From Streptomyces cacaoi (GTDB taxonomy: Bacteria > Actinomycetota > Actinomycetes > Streptomycetales > Streptomycetaceae): 64,000 nucleotides of DNA. A program made the translations under genes and the position numbers. The stretch's first letter is position 1; each line of letters opens with the position of its first letter. The stretch is taken from positions 1 through 64,000 of the forward strand of contig NZ_BJMM01000030.1 in NCBI RefSeq assembly GCF_006539165.1, given 5' to 3'. Below the pieces are notes generated by a model. That model did not search any database and was not told the DNA's origin. It saw only the letters and a list, made by a program, of their open reading frames with translations. Positions 16,532-25,697 of this stretch are shown one piece after another.

Positions 16532-19500
16532 TGTCCGCCGCCACCCGCACCACCCGGGCCCTCACCGCCGTCACCACGGTCGGCGGACTGCTGCCGACCG
16601 ACATGCTGCTGCGCATCGCCGAGGCGCGGAACGTGCCCGGGGTCAAGCCCGCCGACTACGGCCTGCCCGCCTCGGTGGCAGTACGCGACGAGGCGGAGCG
16701 CGCCTGGGAGTACCTCAAGCCGCTCTGGCGCGATCTGCGTGCCGCCCTGCCGGCCGACCCGGAGACCGGCGCCCCCGCCGCCGACCCCACCGGCCGGGCG
16801 GGCGCCGACTGGCTGTCCCAGCTCTTCCGCAAGCTCGATTTCGGCGCGCTCACCGAGGTCGGCCCGGACGGCATCGCCGCCGACTCCGATCCGGACAAGC
16901 GCTTCCCCGTCTCCCACCACCACGGCCCGGCACTGGTCCACCTCATTCCCTGGAACCAGGAGTTGGACAAGCGTCCGGCCCCCGGCGAGGTCCCCGCGCA
17001 ATCCATGCTCCAGGACTGCCTCAACCGCACCGAGGCCCATCTGTGGGCCGTCCTCACCAACGGCCGCCACCTGCGGCTGCTGCGCGACTCCTCGTCCTTC
17101 GCCACCGCTGCCTACGTCGAGTTCGATCTGGAAGCGATCTTCGACGGCGAGCTGTTCAGCGAGTTCGTCCTGCTGTACTGCGTGCTGCACGCCTCCCGGT
17201 TCACCGTGCCGGAGGGGACGCCGCCCTCGGGGTGCTGGCTGGAGAAGTGGCGGACGGTCGCCATCGAGTCCGGCAGCCGGGCCCTCGAACACTTCCGCGA
17301 CGGCGTCCAGGCAGCCCTCACCGTCCTCGGCACCGGGTTCCTCAGCCACCCGCACAACGACAAGCTGCGCGAGCACCTCGACGTCGACGACTTCCAGAAG
17401 GCGCTGCTCCGGCTCGTCTACCGCATGATCTTCCTCTTCGTCGCCGAGGACCGCGGCGCCCTGCTGGACCCCGAAGCGGACGAGAAGACCCGCGATCGAT
17501 TCACGGACTACTTCTCCACATCCCGGCTCCGCCGTCAGGCCCTGCGCCGTCTGGGCACGGCCCACGACGACCAGTACCGCGTCCTGGAGCTGCTGATCGA
17601 GGCGCTCGGCTCCGAAGAGGGCCGCCCCGAGCTGGGCCTCAAGGGTCTCGGCGGCCTCTTCGACGACACTTCCGACGACGCGCCGCTGCACGGAGCGCGG
17701 CTGGCCAACCGCCATCTGTTCGAGGCCGTCAAGCACCTGGCCCGCGTGCGCGACGTGGGCTCGGCCCGCTGGCGTCCCGTCGACTATCTGCACATGGGCG
17801 CCGAGGAACTCGGCTCGGTGTACGAGGCGCTGCTGGAGCTGGTGCCCAAGCACAGCGCCGCCGACCGCACCTTCGAACTGGTCGACCGCATCGGCAACGA
17901 CCGCAAGAAGACCGGCAGTTACTACACCCCGTCCGCGCTCACCGAGACCCTGCTGGACTCGACGCTGAACCCGGTACTGGACGACGCCGTCCGGCGCGGA
18001 GAGCAGCGCGCACGTGAGGAGGGCCTGTCCGAACCCAGGGAGGTGATCGCCGAGGAACTTCTCTCCCTCACGGTCTGCGACCCGGCGTGCGGCTCGGGCC
18101 ACTTCCTCGTGGCGGCGGCGCGCCGTATCGCCAAGCGCCTTGCCGCCGTCCGCGAGCGCAACCCGGAGCCCACGGCGGAGTCCGTGCGCCACGCCCTCCA
18201 CGAGGTCGCCGCCCGCTGCGTGTACGGCGTCGATCTGAACCCCATGGCCGTCGAGCTGGCCAAGGTGTCCCTGTGGCTGGAGGCCATGGAACCCGGCCGG
18301 CCCCTCGGGTTCCTCGACGCCCACATCAAGCACGGCAACGGCCTGATCGGGGCGACGCCGGCCCTGCTGCGGGACGGCATCCCCGACAAGGCGTTCAAGA
18401 AGGCCGAGGGTGACGACGACGCCTGGGCGCGGTCGCTGCTCAACCGCAACGCGCTGGAACGCGAAGGCCAGGGCGGTCTGTTCGAGACCGAGACGGAGAC
18501 GAAGGTCGCCAACGCCTCCTTCGCACGCGGCCTCCGCCGGATCACCACCTCCCCGGCCGACGATCTCACCGACATCCGCCGCAAGGAGGCCGCCTACCGG
18601 AACTGGTCCACATCGGCGGAATACCTGCACGCTCTGCACCTGGCCGACGCCTGGTGCGCGGCCTTCGTCTGGCTCAAGCGGGAGGACGCGCCGCCGGCCA
18701 TCACCCACAAGGTGTTCCGGGACCTGGAGGACCCGAAAGAGGACTCGGCTCCGCAGTCGACGCATGACGAGATCGTCCGCCTCCGCGACCAGTACGCCTT
18801 CTTCCACTGGCACTTGGAGTTTCCGGAGATCTTCACCGTGCCGGAGGGCGACGAGGCGTCCTCGGACGCGGGCGAGGTCGACCCCTCGACAGGCTGGGCC
18901 GGCGGATTTTCGTGCGTGGTGGGCAATCCCCCGTGGGACAAGGTCGACTTCGAGGACAAGAAGTACTTCAGCGTGGTCGCCCCCGAGATCGCGGAGATCG
19001 CCGGGACGGCCCGGCGCACGCGCATCGCCGAGTGGGAGCGGGAGCATCCGGACGCCGGGATGCGGTACCGGGAGGCGCGGCGCGCCGTGAAGGGCTCTTT
19101 CCACTTCGCTGGGGACTCGGATGTGTTCCCGCTGTGCGCCAAGGGGTTGACGGTCAAGGGCGTCAATTCCCTCCAGACCGACCAGCTTTTCGCCGAACGG
19201 ATGGCGAACGTGGTCGCGCCTACGGGCCGGCTCGGCATGATCCTGCCGACGGCGATCGCAACGGGCGCGGGCTCGCAGCACCTGTTCGCGAACTTCACCA
19301 AGCGGGGCGCGCTGGCTTCGCTGTACGACTTCGAGAACCGCCGCCCGAAGTCATCGGCGCTGCCCAAGGGTGGCAAGTGGTTCGAGAGCGTGCACTCCAG
19401 CTACAAGTTCTGCCTGCTCTCACTCACCGGACGCGCCACACGTGCGGACTCCAGCCGCGTCGGCTTCTTCCTGTCCGACCCCTCCGACCTGGAAGACCCG

Positions 19501-20721
19501 AACCGTGTGTTCGCCCTGACTCCGGAAGACCTGGCCCGCATCAATCCCAACACGGGAACCCTGCCCGTCTTCCGCACCCAGCGGGACGCGGATATCACAG
19601 CCGGGGTCTACCGTCGCGTCCCGGTGCTGTGGAACGAAGGGCGCCGGGACGGCAATGCATGGGGCATGACCTTCAAACGTCTCTTCGACATGGCAGACGA
19701 CTCCGACCTTTTCCGCAGCCGAGAGCGGTTGGAAGCTGAGGGGTGGGAGTTGCGGGGTAACGTCTTCGAGCGGGGCGAAGAGCGGATGCTGCCGCTGTAC
19801 GAGGCGAAAATGGTGGACTTCTTTAACCACCGCGCCGCTGACGTCGTGAAGAGCTTGACAGCCGTCAATCGTCAGAACCAGCCAAACTACCTGGACAACG
19901 GAGAACTGCAAGACCCAGCACGCAAAGCCACGCCGCTCAGTTGGATCCAGCGGGACGGAAAAATCCTCACTCGGCGCAACAACAAGGAAGTACGCATCAA
20001 AGGCGTCGAGCTGCGGCTGGCTGAAGAGGGTTGGGACCATGGCTGGCTTTGTGGATGGTGCGACGTCACCGCCTCAACCAACGAACGCACCGCCATCCCC
20101 GCCTTCATCCCGCGTGCGGCCGTCGGCCACACCTACCCCCTGATGATGCCCTGCGTGGCTCCTTCGCTGGTCGCCGGACTCGTCGCCGCCCAGTCCTCCC
20201 TGGTCTTCGACTTCGTCAGCCGTCAGAAGATCAGCGACGCGCACATGAAGCTCTTCATCTGGAAGCAGCTCCCCGTCCCCACCCCCACCACCCTCGAACC
20301 CCACGTCCCCTTCCTGCTCCCCCGCGTGCTCGAACTCGTCTACACCGCCTACGACATGACACCCCTCGCCCGCGACCTGGGCGACGAAGGTGAACCGTTC
20401 CGGTGGGACGAGGAGCGACGTGCGCAGCTCCGTGCCGAGTTGGACGCGTACTTCTTCCACTTGTACGGGATCACTCGGGACGACACCGACTACATCCTGG
20501 AGTCCTTCCAGTCGGAGTCGGGTGGCCTCAAGAACAACGAGATCACCAAGTACGGCGAGTACCGCACCAAGCGGCTTGTTCTCGCCGAGTACGACCGCAT
20601 GGCCGAGGCCGGCCTGACGCTGGAGAACCCGCTCGACGAGGGCGAGCCCGGTGCCTACCGCTCCGCCCTCACGCCGCCGCCGGGCCAGGGGCCCCGGCAC
20701 CCCGCAGCCGCAGACAACTGA
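16531..20721 (+). CDS. large adenine-type DNA methyltransferase, DISARM DrmMI-like
   Basis: A 1396-residue gamma-type (Eco57I/BREX PglX-like) N6-adenine DNA methyltransferase. Motif I is DPACGSG (517-523), and the catalytic motif IV is NPPW (799-802). TGSYYTP near 466 precedes the SAM fold. The ~460-residue N-terminal part and the ~550-residue C-terminal part are likely for target recognition and partner contacts; no PD-(D/E)XK nuclease signature was seen. Size and pairing with an SNF2 helicase match DrmMI, which marks host DNA as self in DISARM. Codon use near 19700-20000 is slightly less GC-biased than elsewhere in the gene. A strong hairpin follows the stop. Confidence 0.88.
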   Translation: MSAATRTTRALTAVTTVGGLLPTDMLLRIAEARNVPGVKPADYGLPASVAVRDEAERAWEYLKPLWRDLRAALPADPETGAPAADPTGRAGADWLSQLFRKLDFGALTEVGPDGIAADSDPDKRFPVSHHHGPALVHLIPWNQELDKRPAPGEVPAQSMLQDCLNRTEAHLWAVLTNGRHLRLLRDSSSFATAAYVEFDLEAIFDGELFSEFVLLYCVLHASRFTVPEGTPPSGCWLEKWRTVAIESGSRALEHFRDGVQAALTVLGTGFLSHPHNDKLREHLDVDDFQKALLRLVYRMIFLFVAEDRGALLDPEADEKTRDRFTDYFSTSRLRRQALRRLGTAHDDQYRVLELLIEALGSEEGRPELGLKGLGGLFDDTSDDAPLHGARLANRHLFEAVKHLARVRDVGSARWRPVDYLHMGAEELGSVYEALLELVPKHSAADRTFELVDRIGNDRKKTGSYYTPSALTETLLDSTLNPVLDDAVRRGEQRAREEGLSEPREVIAEELLSLTVCDPACGSGHFLVAAARRIAKRLAAVRERNPEPTAESVRHALHEVAARCVYGVDLNPMAVELAKVSLWLEAMEPGRPLGFLDAHIKHGNGLIGATPALLRDGIPDKAFKKAEGDDDAWARSLLNRNALEREGQGGLFETETETKVANASFARGLRRITTSPADDLTDIRRKEAAYRNWSTSAEYLHALHLADAWCAAFVWLKREDAPPAITHKVFRDLEDPKEDSAPQSTHDEIVRLRDQYAFFHWHLEFPEIFTVPEGDEASSDAGEVDPSTGWAGGFSCVVGNPPWDKVDFEDKKYFSVVAPEIAEIAGTARRTRIAEWEREHPDAGMRYREARRAVKGSFHFAGDSDVFPLCAKGLTVKGVNSLQTDQLFAERMANVVAPTGRLGMILPTAIATGAGSQHLFANFTKRGALASLYDFENRRPKSSALPKGGKWFESVHSSYKFCLLSLTGRATRADSSRVGFFLSDPSDLEDPNRVFALTPEDLARINPNTGTLPVFRTQRDADITAGVYRRVPVLWNEGRRDGNAWGMTFKRLFDMADDSDLFRSRERLEAEGWELRGNVFERGEERMLPLYEAKMVDFFNHRAADVVKSLTAVNRQNQPNYLDNGELQDPARKATPLSWIQRDGKILTRRNNKEVRIKGVELRLAEEGWDHGWLCGWCDVTASTNERTAIPAFIPRAAVGHTYPLMMPCVAPSLVAGLVAAQSSLVFDFVSRQKISDAHMKLFIWKQLPVPTPTTLEPHVPFLLPRVLELVYTAYDMTPLARDLGDEGEPFRWDEERRAQLRAELDAYFFHLYGITRDDTDYILESFQSESGGLKNNEITKYGEYRTKRLVLAEYDRMAEAGLTLENPLDEGEPGAYRSALTPPPGQGPRHPAAADN

Positions 20722-20738
20722 AGGTCGCCACACAAGCG

Positions 20739-20766
20739 TTGGCCCGCTCCCTCGCGAGCGGGCCAA
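20739..20766. terminator. bidirectional hairpin terminator
   Basis: TTGGCCCGCTC (20739-20749) pairs perfectly with GAGCGGGCCAA (20756-20766) around a 6-base loop. It lies between the convergent methyltransferase and DUF397 genes, 17 and 18 bp from their stops. There is no long T-run, as is common in streptomycetes. Confidence 0.8.
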
Positions 20767-20784
20767 CCGACACCAGGCTGCGCC

Positions 20785-20976
20785 TCAGCGCTCCGGCACG
20801 AACCGCACGAAGTCTCTCCAGCCCTCACGGCCCACCGTGAAGGCCGGACGGCTCACGTCCTTCGAGTCCCGCACATGAACGGCCTGTTCAGCGACCGCGA
20901 CCTCAACGCAGCTGTCGCCGTCGCTGCCGCTGTAGCTCGACTTGAACCAGGCGAGACCCGCCGCACCGCTACTCAT
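20785..20976 (-). CDS. DUF397 protein
   Basis: A 63-residue protein with the DUF397 hallmarks: W-F-K-S-S-Y-S near the start, 'CVEVA' in the middle, 'VRDSKD' and a C-terminal 'W..F...' pair. In streptomycetes these small proteins are encoded next to XRE/DUF5753 regulators and modulate them (the WhiJ/AbaA-like arrangement). It overlaps the XRE gene by 4 bp (ATGA), so it is co-translated. Confidence 0.88.
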   Translation of the reverse strand: MSSGAAGLAWFKSSYSGSDGDSCVEVAVAEQAVHVRDSKDVSRPAFTVGREGWRDFVRFVPER

Positions 20977-21872
20977 AGCTCTCCTCGCAAACGCTCCAGC
21001 AAGGCCCGGGTTTCCGTGGGGCTCAGGGCCTGCGAGCGCAGTGTGTCATAGCGCTGACAGAGGAGACTCACCTCTTTCCGGTCTGAGATCAGGCGCCCGT
21101 TGCGCTGCCCTTCGGAGTAGCAGAGCCTCTGCCCCGAGGGGGTCTCCAAGATCTGCACAGGACCGTCCAGGCAAGCGTGCAACCCGGACTCCAACGGCAC
21201 CACCTGGAGCGTCACATTGCGCGGAGCGGTCCGTTCCAGGACGCAGTCCAGCAGCTCGCGCATCGCCTCCGCGTCGCCGAACCGCCGCCGGAACACATGC
21301 TCTTCGACGATGAAGCTGAACGGCACCTTCGGCCGCTCGCTCATCATGGCCTGTCGCTGCATCCGCGCGATGAGCTGCGTCTCCATCTCCGCGTCGGTCC
21401 GCAGCGGAATGGTGCCGTCGAACACGGCCCGCGCGTACGCCTCCGACTGCAACAGCCCGGGCACCAACCGGCACTCGTAGGTGCTCAGGCTGACCGCCTC
21501 CCGCTCCAGCCGTGCCCACCGGCGGAACCAGGCGGCGAGCCCCGACTTGGCCCGGGTCACATGAGGGGCGGCCTTGCGCAGTGCGCCGGTGTTGCCGAGC
21601 GCTTCCTCGGCGCGCTCGACGAACGGGTCGTCCGCCATACGGCGTCCCAGTTCCACGGACTCCACGGTGTGCTTCGAGTACTGCACCAGCGCGCCCAGTT
21701 CCGCACGGCTGAGCCCCGCGTGCTCCCGCAGCCCCTGGACGAACGCCCCGAAGGTCCGCAGACTGTCCGACGGCAGGGGTTCCCGCTCCCACTCTTCTGT
21801 CTGCTCCGGCCGCCCGTCCGTGTCCCCGGCCCCGCACTCGGCTCCACCCGCGTCTTCTTCGGCGATGTCCAT
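20973..21872 (-). CDS. XRE regulator with DUF5753 domain
   Basis: A 299-residue transcription factor. After a 35-residue acidic leader, an XRE HTH spans about 40-95 (GLSRAELGALVQYSKHTVES). The DUF5753 domain follows, with the typical 'YECRLVPGLLQSEAYARAV' signature and 'QRYDTLRSQALSP' ending. A GAGAGGG ribosome-binding site sits before ATG 21872. It forms the usual trio with DUF397 and the divergent ATP-binding protein. Placed inside the defence island, it may control adjacent defence genes, but trios like this are common genome-wide in streptomycetes, so the link is only inference. Confidence 0.88.
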   Translation of the reverse strand: MDIAEEDAGGAECGAGDTDGRPEQTEEWEREPLPSDSLRTFGAFVQGLREHAGLSRAELGALVQYSKHTVESVELGRRMADDPFVERAEEALGNTGALRKAAPHVTRAKSGLAAWFRRWARLEREAVSLSTYECRLVPGLLQSEAYARAVFDGTIPLRTDAEMETQLIARMQRQAMMSERPKVPFSFIVEEHVFRRRFGDAEAMRELLDCVLERTAPRNVTLQVVPLESGLHACLDGPVQILETPSGQRLCYSEGQRNGRLISDRKEVSLLCQRYDTLRSQALSPTETRALLERLRGEL

Positions 21873-21887
21873 GCGCCGTCCCTCTCC

Positions 21888-21907
21888 GTGCCGCGACGCG
21901 ACGGCAC
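21888..21907. promoter_or_regulatory. inverted repeat upstream of the XRE/DUF397 pair
   Basis: GTGCCG (21888-21893) and CGGCAC (21902-21907) flank an 8-bp centre just upstream of the XRE start at 21872. It could be an autoregulatory operator. The arms are short and GC-rich, so chance occurrence is possible. Confidence 0.3.
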
Positions 21908-22041
21908 CTCACAGCCGCCGCTCTCACGACTCAGCGTTACGGCAGCCCGTGCGTACTGTCCACTCCATGTGCCCGTACGCTCACTCCGCGTACGTGGTGC
22001 CGCGCTCGTATCCGGCGGTCTCCGGGCGCCACGCTGTCGTC

Positions 22042-22488
22042 ATGCATCAGCACGTTCCTCAACTCAGCGAGCCTGCACACACGTTCACTCAGCTGCTGTC
22101 GGCCACGCGGCGCGGCGCCCGGCTCGCCCGGCTGCTCAGCGTGAGCGAACTCCACTCCTGGGGTGTTCCGCACGACGTCACTGAGCGTGCCGAAAATGTG
22201 GTGGCGGAGCTGGCCGCCAACGCCGCGCTGCACGGCCGGGTGCCCGGCCGCAGCTTCCGGCTCACGCTCGTCTACGACCCGTCGGATGGTCAGCTGCGCG
22301 TCGACGTCACCGACGCGCGCGGGGACGCGTACCCGCGGTGCGCGCCGTCCGACGCCGAACCCGGCGCCCTGCGCACCGGCGGGCACGGCCTCTCCCTCGT
22401 CGCCGCACTCGCCGACCACTGGGAGACCGTCCCCTACCCGCCCAGCGGGAAGACCGTCCGCGCGGTGTTCTCCCGCCGACGGGACTGA
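22042..22488 (+). CDS. anti-sigma-factor-like ATP-binding protein (HATPase)
   Basis: A 148-residue GHKL ATPase-fold protein of the RsbW/SpoIIAB-like group. 'VVAELAANAALHG' is the N-box, and 'GGHGLSLVAALADHW' is the G-rich ATP-lid motif. Such proteins are usually encoded divergently from XRE/DUF397 pairs in streptomycetes and are thought to act on a partner regulator. I use ATG 22042 (MHQHVPQLSEP), which starts just before the conserved domain; ATG 21967 would add 25 residues and cannot be excluded, since neither has a clear ribosome-binding site. Confidence 0.75.
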   Translation: MHQHVPQLSEPAHTFTQLLSATRRGARLARLLSVSELHSWGVPHDVTERAENVVAELAANAALHGRVPGRSFRLTLVYDPSDGQLRVDVTDARGDAYPRCAPSDAEPGALRTGGHGLSLVAALADHWETVPYPPSGKTVRAVFSRRRD

Positions 22489-22516
22489 TCCGGCCAGGAG
22501 TTCGCGTGTGATGTCG

Positions 22517-22531
22517 CTTGACAGTGTCAAC
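22517..22531. promoter_or_regulatory. palindrome before the McrBC-like operon
   Basis: CTTGACAGTGTCAAC contains TTGACA-G-TGTCAA, a perfect 6-bp-arm palindrome (22518-22530). It differs by two bases from the element before the kinase-helicase operon at 7045-7059. TAAAGT follows at 22535-22540 and could be a -10, with the palindrome lying in the spacer region where a repressor would block transcription. It is 53 bp before ATG 22584. Confidence 0.55.
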
Positions 22532-22583
22532 ACGTAAAGTGTGCGGCGTTCGTCCGGCCTCGTCCTCCCCTGGAAGGTCATCC

Positions 22584-24413
22584 ATGCCGCAGCCCGAGCG
22601 TCTCCCCGGCGCCCCCGAGTTCCACCTCCAGCTTCCCAAGGACGGTGCGGGGGCACGCGGCTATCTGCTCACGGAGTTCGGCGGCAACGGCACACACCAA
22701 TTCCTCCTCAAGAAGGGGTCGATGGTGGCGGCCGACTCCTGGCCGGGGCTCGGTGATCACGCCCGTCGTCGCCGCGCCGAACTGCGCGCGGACGGAACGC
22801 TCGTCGACGCGCCCACTGAACAGGACCGTCCGCAGGGGCCGCCTCGATGGGTCGCGACCCGGGACATCACGTGCAACTCCTCCTCGGCCGCCGCCGCGCT
22901 GGTCTACGGCTATGACGCGTCGGGACCCGAGTCCTGGCGCACGGCCGAGGGCTACCCGCTGAACGACTACCTGTCGACCAGCTGGCGCCCGCCCCGCAAA
23001 GCGTGGCTGGTGCGTGGCGCGAACGTCTCGGGACACAACCTGGTGCGTCGGCTGTGGCTGGCAGAGGGACTCGTCTCGCTCTCGGGTGCGCTTCTGCCGC
23101 CGGTGGAAGAGTCCGACCCGACGAAGAGCACGCTGCGCCGCTTCGTCCAGGACGGGTACGAAGGAGCGGCCTCGTACAACCAGAAGCAGGGCCTCGTCGA
23201 CGAACTGCACGCTTTTCTGTCGCAGATGCGCGTCGGCGACACGGTGGCCACCTCCGACGACGACAGGCGGCTGTACCTCGGCCGGATCACGGGGGCCGCC
23301 GTGCAGACCGCCTCACCGGGCGGGCTGTCCAACCTGCGGCGGACCGTCGCCTGGCTGCCGAAGAGCTACACGTACGAAGAACTCCCGGACGAGGTGCAGC
23401 TGAAGCTGTCCACCCAGCACGACGTCGTGGATCTGACCGGCCTCCTGGAGACGCTGGACGGTCTCACCGGGCGGCCGGAGGATGCGGACTCACCGGCGGC
23501 GGAGGAGACGGACGGGACCGCCGCGGCCGGACACCCGCCACCACGGGAGCTGTCCCTGCCGCCCGTCACCGAAACCCTCACCACCGAGCTTCTGGTCCAT
23601 GACCGGGCCTGGCTGGAGGAGATACGCCAGCTTCTGACTGACGAGAAGCAGTTGGTATTCTACGGCCCGCCCGGCACCGGCAAGACGTATATGGCGGTGC
23701 AGCTGGCCGAGTACTTCGGGGGCGGACCGGAGCAGGTCAAGATCGTGCAGTTCCATCCCTCGTACGCCTACGAGGACTTCTTCGAGGGGTTCAGACCCGT
23801 CGAGGATCCCGAGACGCGGGAGGTGGCGTTCCGGCTGTCGGCGGGCCCCCTGCGGGAGCTGGCCGACCTGGCCTCCCGCGAGGGCAACCGGCACCTCCCG
23901 CACTTCCTGATCATCGATGAGATCAACCGCGCCCACTTGGCGAAGGTTTTCGGCGAGCTGTACTTCCTCCTGGAGTACCGGAAGAGATCCATTCGTCTCA
24001 CCTACTCCGGAGACGACTTCTCTCTGCCGCCCAACCTCTTCGTGATCGGCACGATGAACACGGCCGACCGCTCCGTGGCCCTGGTCGATGCGGCGATGCG
24101 GCGCCGCTTCGCGTTCGTGGAGCTGTCCCCGCACACCGAACCGACTGCCGGCCTGCTCGCACGCTGGCTCAGACGTGAAGGCAAGGACCCGGAGCCCGCG
24201 CACTTGCTCGACGCCCTCAACGCCCGCATCGACGACGCCGACTTCGCCATCGGACCCTCCTACTTGATGAAGCCGGGGGTCTACCGCGACGGCGGCCTCG
24301 AACGGACCTGGCGTACCAAGATCCTGCCGCTGCTCCAGGAGTACCACTACGGCGAGGGGCTGGACGTCGCCGCGCGCTACGGCATCGACGCGCTGCGCGA
24401 GCAGCACCCGTGA
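22584..24413 (+). CDS. mcrB: McrB-type AAA+ ATPase with DUF4357 and EVE-like reader domains
   Basis: A 609-residue motor subunit of a modification-dependent restriction system. Residues 10-130 look like DUF4357 ('GYLLTEFG...FLLKKGS' and 'SSSAAAALVYG'). Residues about 150-270 resemble an EVE/PUA-like modified-base reader ('WLVRGANVSGHN', 'MRVGDTVATSDDDRRLYLG'). The AAA+ core from about 350 has Walker A GPPGTGKT (Lys367), DEINRA (445-450) and the McrB signature MNTADRS (Asn492-Ser497). McrB hydrolyses GTP and drives the McrC nuclease; nucleotide preference here is not visible. ATG 22584 follows GGAAGG. Its stop overlaps the GTG of McrC. Confidence 0.88.
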   Translation: MPQPERLPGAPEFHLQLPKDGAGARGYLLTEFGGNGTHQFLLKKGSMVAADSWPGLGDHARRRRAELRADGTLVDAPTEQDRPQGPPRWVATRDITCNSSSAAAALVYGYDASGPESWRTAEGYPLNDYLSTSWRPPRKAWLVRGANVSGHNLVRRLWLAEGLVSLSGALLPPVEESDPTKSTLRRFVQDGYEGAASYNQKQGLVDELHAFLSQMRVGDTVATSDDDRRLYLGRITGAAVQTASPGGLSNLRRTVAWLPKSYTYEELPDEVQLKLSTQHDVVDLTGLLETLDGLTGRPEDADSPAAEETDGTAAAGHPPPRELSLPPVTETLTTELLVHDRAWLEEIRQLLTDEKQLVFYGPPGTGKTYMAVQLAEYFGGGPEQVKIVQFHPSYAYEDFFEGFRPVEDPETREVAFRLSAGPLRELADLASREGNRHLPHFLIIDEINRAHLAKVFGELYFLLEYRKRSIRLTYSGDDFSLPPNLFVIGTMNTADRSVALVDAAMRRRFAFVELSPHTEPTAGLLARWLRREGKDPEPAHLLDALNARIDDADFAIGPSYLMKPGVYRDGGLERTWRTKILPLLQEYHYGEGLDVAARYGIDALREQHP

Positions 24414-25657
24414 CGGCGTCCGATGTGACGCTCCGCGAGTACGGACCGGCCGTCTCCGTTCCCCTGTCCGCGGAAACCGGGCGGACGTTGGCCGCGTCCG
24501 GCATTCTGCGGAGCGTCACTCCGGATCCCGGCCGGGAAGGGCACTGGCTGCTCCAGGCCGGCAGCCGGGTCGGAGCCGTGCGTACGCCCGGCGGTCCGGT
24601 CGTACGGATCGCCCCCAAGACACCCGTGCGGCGGCTGTTCTTCCTCCTCGGCTTCAGCCTCGACCCGGCACGCTCCTGGCGCGACAGCCGGGAAGGCACT
24701 GTGGAGGTCGGCACTTACGACGATGTCGTCCCCGCGCTCGCACACGCCGTCGAGCGACACATCGACCGGGCCCTGCGGCAGGGTCTCCTCCACGGCTACC
24801 GCGAAGTGGAGGAGACCGCCCTCGTCATGCGCGGACGGCTACGCACGGCGGAGCAGCTGAGACGGCACTTCGGCCGTACCCCGCCCGTGGAGATCACCTA
24901 CGACGCGTACACCGCCGACACAGCCGAGAACCGCATCCTGCGCGCTGCCACAGAGCGACTGCTGCGCCTGCCCGACGTTCCGGGACCGGTGCGGCAGCGC
25001 CTCCTCCGCCTACGCGCACGCCTCGCTGACGCCTCGCCACTGGTGAGAGGACAGGAGCTGCCGCGTTGGCAGCCTTCGCGTCTCAACTCCCGCTATCAGC
25101 CGGCGGTGCGGCTCGCCGAAGCCGTTTTGCACGGCTCGTCGCCGGAACATCGGCCTGCCGGGCCCACCCCACTCGCTCTGGACGGCTTCCTCCTCGACAT
25201 GAACCAGCTGTTCGAGGACTTCGTCACCGTCGGGCTGCGCGAGGCGGTTCGCGAGCACGGCCTCACCGCGCGCCTCCAACACCCTTGTCACCTCGACACC
25301 GCGGGGCTCGTCCGTATGCGCCCCGACCTGGTCGTCCGCGGTCGCGACGGCCGCACTCCGCACGCGGTGGTCGATGCCAAGTACAAGGTCGAGAAGGCCG
25401 GCGGATTTCCCCCCAGCGACCTGTACCAGGCGCTCGCCTACGCGACCGTGCTCGGCCTGCGTGAGGCACATCTGGTCTACGCAGCCGGAAGGGAACCCGA
25501 ACGCTCCCACCAGGTGCGCGGCACAGGGCCGAGCGGCCAGGGAGTGCGGCTGTACCAGCACAGTCTCGATCTCTCCCAGGATCCCGCACAACTTCTGGCT
25601 TCTCTCCGTAAGATCGGCGGACGGCTGGCCGGATCCGCGGCGCCTTCGCAGCCATGA
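24410..25657 (+). CDS. mcrC: McrC-type PD-(D/E)XK nuclease
   Basis: A 415-residue McrBC nuclease-subunit homologue. The N-terminal half carries the conserved 'GRLRTAEQLRRHFG' and 'YDAYTADTAENRILRAA' segments. The C-terminal PD-(D/E)XK core is seen as Asp306 (MRPDLVV) and Asp322-Ala-Lys324 (VVDAKYK). It cuts DNA when driven by McrB. GTG 24410 overlaps the McrB stop (GTGA), showing translational coupling. The helicase gene follows 40 bp later, probably in the same operon. All catalytic residues look intact, so it may provide nuclease activity that the upstream DISARM-like operon lacks. Confidence 0.88.
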   Translation: MTASDVTLREYGPAVSVPLSAETGRTLAASGILRSVTPDPGREGHWLLQAGSRVGAVRTPGGPVVRIAPKTPVRRLFFLLGFSLDPARSWRDSREGTVEVGTYDDVVPALAHAVERHIDRALRQGLLHGYREVEETALVMRGRLRTAEQLRRHFGRTPPVEITYDAYTADTAENRILRAATERLLRLPDVPGPVRQRLLRLRARLADASPLVRGQELPRWQPSRLNSRYQPAVRLAEAVLHGSSPEHRPAGPTPLALDGFLLDMNQLFEDFVTVGLREAVREHGLTARLQHPCHLDTAGLVRMRPDLVVRGRDGRTPHAVVDAKYKVEKAGGFPPSDLYQALAYATVLGLREAHLVYAAGREPERSHQVRGTGPSGQGVRLYQHSLDLSQDPAQLLASLRKIGGRLAGSAAPSQP

Positions 25658-25697
25658 AGCAGACACAAAGCCCAGCAGGCCGAAAGGAAGAATGCTC

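Noticed and set aside
16453..19281. 942-codon open frame opposite the methyltransferase
   Set aside because: Shadow frame in GC-rich DNA; no family motifs, while the + strand shows DPACGSG and NPPW.
7151..20721. complete classical class 1 DISARM
   Set aside because: No drmC-type phospholipase D (HKD) protein was found, drmA and drmB are fused, and a kinase domain is added, so it is not the canonical set.
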